A stretch of DNA of 10,474 nucleotides from Eubacterium sp. Lineage in GTDB: Bacteria > Bacillota_A > Clostridia > Lachnospirales > Lachnospiraceae. The position numbers and the translations under genes are program-made. The stretch is from the NCBI GenBank assembly GCA_023663915.1, contig JAMPGN010000155.1, positions 1 through 10,474 on the forward strand, given 5' to 3'. A model generated the notes under the pieces. It saw nothing but the letters and a program-made list of their open reading frames with translations. It was not told the origin of the DNA and made no database searches. Below, piece after piece: positions 5,988-10,474 of the stretch (its first letter is position 1; each line of letters begins with the position of its first letter).

Positions 5988-6927
5988 ATATATATTGAAA
6001 CGTATTCTGATCGCTCTTCCGGTGCTAGTCGGGATCACGATCATTGATTATGCGATCATGTGTCTGGCGGGAAGTCCGCTAGAAATGCTTCAAGGACCAC
6101 GCGTGTCCGAGGCGGCGGTGGAAGCGAAGAAGATCGCGTTAGGATTAGACCAGCCTTTCTATATACAGTATTTTGTGTGGCTGGGACAGCTCTTGCATGG
6201 GAATCTCGGATATTCTATGAAATCTTATCAGTCCGTGAGTGCGATGATTGGAAGTCATATAGGGCCGACACTTCTTTTGATGGGGGTATCTTTGGTTGTA
6301 AGCCTTCTGTTGGCGATCCCGGCGGGTATCTACAGCGCGATCCATCAATATTCCAAGGGCGATTATGCTGTCGTGACAGCGTCTTTTCTGGGGAGCAGCG
6401 TGCCGGGATTTTTCTTGTCACTTTTGCTGATCTATGTATTTACGGTGCGGCTTGGGTGGCTGCCATCTGGCGGCATGACCACGTTGGGAACCGAGAGTGG
6501 CGTAGGAGATGTGGCAAAACATATGGTAATGCCGGTGATTGTGCTTGCTTTTTCCATGGCGGGAAGTAACATTCGCTATATCCGCAGCGCGATGCTGGAA
6601 ATTTTACAGCAGGATTATCTGCGGACGGCGCGGGCGAAGGGAATCGGGCATTTCAAGGTCATCAACAAACATGCCCTGCGCAATGCTCTGGTTCCTATTA
6701 TTACGGTGATCGGCATGGAGATTCCTGTGCTTTTTGGCGGCGCGGTGATCATTGAGCAGATTTTTTCATGGCCGGGGCTGGGGCTGATGACAATGAGTGC
6801 GATCAGCAACAGGGATTATCCTGTGATCATGGGAGTATGCCTACTATCGGCGGTCGTGGTGCTTGTTGCGAATCTGGTCACGGATATCCTGTACGCATTG
6901 GTAGACCCTACCATTCAACTGGACTAG
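5980..6927 (+). CDS. oppB: Oligopeptide/dipeptide ABC transporter permease (OppB/DppB type)
   Basis: This 315-residue integral membrane protein forms half of the translocation pore. Hydrophobic segments lie at roughly 9-29, 97-119, 131-153, 184-198, 237-259 and 284-304, the six-helix pattern of OppB/DppB. The first helix and a long extracytoplasmic loop (about 30-96) are typical. The cytoplasmic EAA coupling loop is DYLRTARAKGIG (212-223) followed by KHALRNALVP, which contacts the ATPases. The ending ALVDPTIQLD is the classic family C-terminus (YALVDPRI-like). ATG at 5980 is preferred over the in-frame ATG at 5962 because GCGGAGGTGG (5964-5973) lies before it and MGKYILKRIL is the usual N-terminus. 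The start lies within the last codons of the preceding ATPase gene, an 8-base overlap consistent with translational coupling. Confidence 0.94.
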   Translation: MGKYILKRILIALPVLVGITIIDYAIMCLAGSPLEMLQGPRVSEAAVEAKKIALGLDQPFYIQYFVWLGQLLHGNLGYSMKSYQSVSAMIGSHIGPTLLLMGVSLVVSLLLAIPAGIYSAIHQYSKGDYAVVTASFLGSSVPGFFLSLLLIYVFTVRLGWLPSGGMTTLGTESGVGDVAKHMVMPVIVLAFSMAGSNIRYIRSAMLEILQQDYLRTARAKGIGHFKVINKHALRNALVPIITVIGMEIPVLFGGAVIIEQIFSWPGLGLMTMSAISNRDYPVIMGVCLLSAVVVLVANLVTDILYALVDPTIQLD

Positions 6928-6939
6928 GAGGGCTTGCGG

Positions 6940-7953
6940 ATGACATCGAGAGATATGGATAAGAAATTTTTGAGAGATACAGATAAGGAACTTCGTGAGC
7001 AATCCGGTAAAAGAATTAGCAAAAAATTCGCGAAGAAATCCGCTATATCGGTCAGCACGATTGCGGGATATGATGCGGAAACCAATCAGAAAAAAAGGGA
7101 TATATCCAGCGAGAATTATTGGCAGACGGTAGCCAGGCGTTTCATGCGGCATCACCTTGCGGCGGTCAGTCTGATTGTGTTGGGGGTTATTGTGGCTGCG
7201 GCGTTACTTGCACCTATGATCGCGCCCTATGATCCGAACGAGATTGCAGGGCCTTTTGCGGGTACGCCTTCAAAAGATTTCTGGCTCGGCACGGACCAGA
7301 TCGGGAGAGATGTTTTGAGCAGACTTTTGTATGCGACGCGGATTTCTCTGTTGGTCGGTGTGATGGCGACGCTGATCTCGACGGTGATCGGTGTGATACT
7401 CGGTCTAGTTGCGGGATATTTTGGCGGCGTGGCAGATATGATTATCATGCGGTTTACGGATATGGTCATGTCTTTTCCTTATATATTGCTAGTGCTGGTA
7501 GCGGCGGCGATCTTTAAACCGGGACTGTGGAATATCATATTGATTCTGGGTTTCGTGGATTGGCCGGGTATTGCCAGACTGGTGCGCGGCAATGTGTTAA
7601 ACTTAAGGGAGACCAATTTTGTCAAAGGAAATATCGTGGCGGGAATGCCGCTTCGACACATTCTTTTTTCTGAGATTCTTCCGAATACGGTAGCGCCGAT
7701 CCTAGTCTATGCGACTTCGGTACTGGCGTTGTCCATTCTGGACGAAGCGGCGCTCAGTTTCTTGGGACAGGGCGTACAGCCACCGGAAGCGAGCCTCGGC
7801 AACATGCTGAACGGCGCGCAGTCGTTGACGGTGCTCACGACCCAGCCGTGGCTGTGGATACCGCCGGGATTGCTGATCGTGGTAATTGTGATGGCAATCA
7901 ATTTTATCGGGGACGCGCTGCGGGATGCGCTTGATCCGAACGGAGGACGGTAA
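6940..7953 (+). CDS. oppC: Oligopeptide/dipeptide ABC transporter permease (OppC/DppC type)
   Basis: This 337-residue membrane protein is the second permease. Residues 1-68 are a hydrophilic, Lys/Arg-rich cytoplasmic extension. A first helix lies at about 72-94, then the family hallmark WLGTDQIGRDVLSRLLYATR (115-134), followed by five further hydrophobic stretches. The EAA loop reads NFVKGNIVAGMPLRHILFSE and PN, where the usual Ala-Arg-Ala-Leu-Gly core is replaced by Gly-Asn-Ile-Val-Ala-Gly. The C-terminus GDALRDALDP is typical. ATG at 6940 is chosen over TTG at 6934 because AGGAGGG (6926-6932) is at proper distance only from the ATG. The ribosome binding site overlaps the upstream stop codon, so the pair is tightly coupled. 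Only three bases separate its stop from the next start codon. Confidence 0.93.
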   Translation: MTSRDMDKKFLRDTDKELREQSGKRISKKFAKKSAISVSTIAGYDAETNQKKRDISSENYWQTVARRFMRHHLAAVSLIVLGVIVAAALLAPMIAPYDPNEIAGPFAGTPSKDFWLGTDQIGRDVLSRLLYATRISLLVGVMATLISTVIGVILGLVAGYFGGVADMIIMRFTDMVMSFPYILLVLVAAAIFKPGLWNIILILGFVDWPGIARLVRGNVLNLRETNFVKGNIVAGMPLRHILFSEILPNTVAPILVYATSVLALSILDEAALSFLGQGVQPPEASLGNMLNGAQSLTVLTTQPWLWIPPGLLIVVIVMAINFIGDALRDALDPNGGR

Positions 7954-7956
7954 AGA

Positions 7957-9174
7957 ATGGGTGATAAAAGACAACTAGAGCAGTATTTAATAGAAAATTT
8001 TGAGTGGTTTCACAGACATCCGGAACTGCCCTATGAAGAAGTGCAGACGACGGCAAAAATCCGTGAATTGCTCACAGAGGCGGGCATAGAGATATTACCA
8101 TATCCGCTGAAAACGGGTTTAGTGGCGGTGGTGCGCGGCACTAAGAAGCCGGAAGGTTCTGAAGGCGAGGGCAAATGCGGGCGTGTGATTGCCCTACGCT
8201 GTGATATTGATGCGTTACCAATTATGGAAGAGTCGAAGGTTCCTTATGTGTCTAAGATACCGGGCAGAATGCATGCCTGTGGGCATGACCTTCATATCAC
8301 GGCGGGGATCGGGGCGGCGATTCTTTTGCAGGAGCGACGGGAAGAGTTGTGTGGAACGGTGAAGTTTATCTTCCAGCCGGCGGAAGAGGAATCGCATGGC
8401 GCGCTGAAAATTCTTGAGACGGATGTGATGGACGATGTGGAATGCATCTGGGGATTTCATGCTGATCCGACCAATGAGGTGGGAGTGATCGGCATCCGGG
8501 AGGGATATGTGACGGCGGCGGTGGATCGCTTTGTGATCCGCGTGCGGGGAGTGGGCTGCCATGGCGCACACCCGGATGACGGCGTTGACCCGATTCTGAC
8601 GGCGGCAGCGATTGTGCAGGGATTGCAGTCGATTGTCAGCCGTAACGTGAATGCGTTTCATCCGGCACTTCTCAGCGTGACCAGAATAGAGTCAGGCACG
8701 ACATGGAATGTGATTCCAGCGAATGCCGAGATGGAAGGCACGGTGCGCACCATGGACAGGGAAGACCGCATTTTATATGAAAAGAGAGTTCGTGAAATTG
8801 CGGAGCAGACCGCTAAGGCATACGGTGCAGAGGCGCAGATGGAGTGGGTTCAGGGTCCGCCGGCAACCTATAATGACGGCAGGATGGCGAAGTTGTGTGA
8901 GAATTTGGCAGAGGAAATGGGGTTGCGCACGGTACCGGAGGAAAGTTCCATGGGTGGTGATGATTTTGCGTATTATGCGGATCGGGATACGATGCACAGA
9001 GAGGTTCCGGGGTGCTATGTGAAGATTGGGACAGGAGTAGGGCATCCGATTCATCATCCGGGGTTTTGCGTGGATGAGAGCGTAATTTTGATGGCAGCGG
9101 AGTATTTGGCGGGGGTGTTGATGGCGGATGTGTGTAATGAGTTGGTAGAAGGAATCGTTTTGAATGAATACTGA
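7957..9174 (+). CDS. M20-family metal-dependent amidohydrolase (M20D, N-acyl amino acid / hippurate hydrolase type)
   Basis: This 405-residue cytoplasmic enzyme belongs to the M20D amidohydrolases, which cleave amide bonds of N-acyl amino acids, acetylated diaminopimelate or auxin-type conjugates using a two-metal centre. Visible ligands are Cys108 and His110 in HACGHD, Glu143-Glu144 in QPAEEE (general base and ligand), His168 in GFHADP and His366 or His367 in HHPGF. The lid or dimerisation domain starts near 187 and includes GCHGAHPDDGVDPI (200-213). The catalytic domain resumes near 306. GGAGG at 7942-7946 precedes the ATG by ten bases, and the gene follows the second permease by three bases, so it is part of the operon. 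The likely role is hydrolysis of the imported compound. Exact substrate cannot be read from sequence; candidates are N-acyl amino acids or short peptides. The extra C-terminal tail after about 390 overlaps the next gene. Confidence 0.9.
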   Translation: MGDKRQLEQYLIENFEWFHRHPELPYEEVQTTAKIRELLTEAGIEILPYPLKTGLVAVVRGTKKPEGSEGEGKCGRVIALRCDIDALPIMEESKVPYVSKIPGRMHACGHDLHITAGIGAAILLQERREELCGTVKFIFQPAEEESHGALKILETDVMDDVECIWGFHADPTNEVGVIGIREGYVTAAVDRFVIRVRGVGCHGAHPDDGVDPILTAAAIVQGLQSIVSRNVNAFHPALLSVTRIESGTTWNVIPANAEMEGTVRTMDREDRILYEKRVREIAEQTAKAYGAEAQMEWVQGPPATYNDGRMAKLCENLAEEMGLRTVPEESSMGGDDFAYYADRDTMHREVPGCYVKIGTGVGHPIHHPGFCVDESVILMAAEYLAGVLMADVCNELVEGIVLNEY

Positions 9175-10474
9175 AATGAAAGAGTTATTTAATTTATCAA
9201 ATTTTGATTCTTACAAGGAAGATAATCGCAGAGAGGTAAAGAAAGCAGAAGGTGGACTACCTAATAGCTTATGGGACACTTACTCTGCTTTTGCGAATTG
9301 CTATGGTGGTGTCATTATTCTCGGTATAAAGGAAGATAAGGAAGGTAGTTGGCATACAACTGGGTTGAAAAATGCTGCAAAACTGAAAAAAGAGTTTTGG
9401 ATTACCATTAACAATCGTAAAAAGGTAAGTTTGAATCTATTAAAAGATGATGATGTAGAAACTTTTTCAATGGACGATACAGGCGATGTGATTATGGTAA
9501 TTTGGGTACCGATTGCAAAGCGTGAACAAAAACCGGTATATATCAATGATGATTTGTTTGGAGGGACTTTTCGGAGAAATTGGGAAGGAGATTATCATTG
9601 TACCAGATTACAGGTTAAAACAATGTTGCGGGATCAGGCAGAGGAAACTATGGATATGGAAGTGCTTGATGAGGCGGAAGTTGAGGATTTGAATATGGAT
9701 TCGGTTCGTGCCTATCGCAATAGCCATAAATCTTTTAAGCCAGGGCATCCATTTGAGAGATTGGGCGATAATGAGTATCTCAGAGTTATTGGCGCAGCAG
9801 GAATCTCTAAAGTGGACAAAAAATTGCATCCGACTGCGGCAGGGATGTTGATGTTTGGAAATGAATATGATATTGTAAGATATTTTCCAGAATACTTTTT
9901 AGATTATAGGGAAAATCCGAATACAGTAATCAGATGGACAGATAGACTTCAATCTTCTTCTGGAGAATGGTCAGGCAACCTGTTTGACTTTTATTTTCGT
10001 GTATACAATAAAATAACTAAAGATATTAAAGTTCCATTTAAAATGGAAGGCGGTTTTCGGATTGATGATACATCAGTTCACAGAGCGTTGCGTGAGGCGT
10101 TGGCGAATTGCATTATAAATACCGATTTTTATGGGAAATATGGCATTATCATAATCAAAGAAGACGATAAACTCATCTTGGAAAATCCCGGTTATATTAG
10201 ACTTGGGAAAGAGCAAATGCGTCGAGGCGGTAAGTCCGATCCTAGAAATAAGAGTTTGATGAAAATGTTTAATATGATAGATATAGGCGAACATGCAGGA
10301 AGCGGAGTGCCTAATATTTTTAATGTGTGGGAAGATGAAGGTTGGGAAGAACCGGTAATAGAAGAAAGTTTTGATCCGGATAGAACTTCACTGACACTAA
10401 AATTTATAAAAAGGCATGTGATAAAAACAAGCGATAAAAAACAAGCGATAAAAACAAGCGATAAAAAACAAGCG
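9164..10474 (+). CDS. Schlafen/AlbA_2 and HATPase_c_4 domain regulator-like protein, partial at right edge
   Basis: The frame is open for 437 codons and leaves the window without a stop. Residues of about 15-150 form an AlbA_2 (Schlafen-type) putative nucleic-acid-binding domain, with the hallmark SLWDTYSAFANCYGGVIILG at 35-54. Residues of about 303-413 resemble HATPase_c_4: ALREALANCIINTDFYG, then NPG at 341-343 and SDPRN at 358-362, then GEHAGSGVPNIF. Such proteins are annotated as putative transcriptional regulators with ATPase-like domains; few have defined roles. A winged-helix domain usually follows and would lie beyond the edge. AAGGA at 9149-9153 is ten bases before the ATG at 9164. 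The start overlaps the amidohydrolase stop by 11 bases, although this gene is clearly richer in A+T than the operon, which suggests later acquisition. The segment after 418 enters tandem repeats (KTSDKKQAI). Confidence 0.85.
   Translation, partial: MNTEMKELFNLSNFDSYKEDNRREVKKAEGGLPNSLWDTYSAFANCYGGVIILGIKEDKEGSWHTTGLKNAAKLKKEFWITINNRKKVSLNLLKDDDVETFSMDDTGDVIMVIWVPIAKREQKPVYINDDLFGGTFRRNWEGDYHCTRLQVKTMLRDQAEETMDMEVLDEAEVEDLNMDSVRAYRNSHKSFKPGHPFERLGDNEYLRVIGAAGISKVDKKLHPTAAGMLMFGNEYDIVRYFPEYFLDYRENPNTVIRWTDRLQSSSGEWSGNLFDFYFRVYNKITKDIKVPFKMEGGFRIDDTSVHRALREALANCIINTDFYGKYGIIIIKEDDKLILENPGYIRLGKEQMRRGGKSDPRNKSLMKMFNMIDIGEHAGSGVPNIFNVWEDEGWEEPVIEESFDPDRTSLTLKFIKRHVIKTSDKKQAIKTSDKKQA
10421..10474 (+). 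repeat. Tandem 27-bp in-frame repeat of alternating 13- and 14-base units
   Basis: Two exact 27-base copies occupy 10421-10447 and 10448-10474 and continue past the edge. Each copy is ATAAAAACAAGCG (13 bases, five A) followed by ATAAAAAACAAGCG (14 bases, six A). Together they encode the nonapeptide IKTSDKKQA. Gain or loss of a whole 27-mer keeps the frame; gain or loss of a half-unit, or of one A in a run, would shift it. The repeat sits between the ATPase-like domain and the expected C-terminal domain. Confidence 0.9.

Noticed and set aside
1..10474. CRISPR array, tRNA, rRNA or complete insertion sequence
   Set aside because: No regularly spaced repeats with unique spacers, no cloverleaf or rRNA-like segment, and no intact transposase were seen.

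Overview
The window looks like a chromosomal segment of a spore-forming Clostridia member, most plausibly Lachnospiraceae-like. The grounds are a SpoVT regulator, strong GGAGG ribosome binding sites, sigma-A promoters of Firmicutes type and mid-range GC in the main operon. Species cannot be assigned from the sequence alone.

Region 1-577 holds no intact gene. It is a graveyard of mobile-element and toxin remnants. On the minus strand (1-167) there is a decayed C-terminal piece of what looks like a large serine recombinase, with an in-frame stop. It abuts a frameshifted fragment of a Doc/Fic-family toxin on the plus strand (about 170-335), followed by a short unidentified coding-like frame (323-457). 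A sigma-A-type promoter and an inverted repeat then lead into spoVT (578-1120), which ends at a good hairpin terminator near 1217-1253.

A stand-alone C39-like (papain-fold) cysteine protease (1345-1986, minus strand) converges on spoVT. It is divergently transcribed from a large transport operon. The 2021-2138 intergenic region carries a near-consensus minus-strand promoter (TTGACA-17-TATATT), an extended -10 element facing right, and a perfect consensus promoter (TTGACA-17-TATAAT) facing right.

The operon (2184-9174) encodes a complete oligopeptide/dipeptide ABC importer in the order binding lipoprotein, ATPase, ATPase, permease, permease. An M20-family metal-dependent amidohydrolase ends it. 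Genes from the first ATPase onward overlap or are only a few bases apart, which implies translational coupling. The layout suggests uptake of small peptides or N-acylated amino acids followed by cytoplasmic hydrolysis; the substrate is an inference.

Overlapping the amidohydrolase stop by 11 bases, and visibly richer in A+T, is a gene running off the right edge (9164-10474). It encodes a Schlafen/AlbA_2 plus HATPase_c_4 regulator-like protein. Its visible 3' end enters a tandem 27-bp repeat made of alternating 13- and 14-base units, a possible source of length or frame variation.
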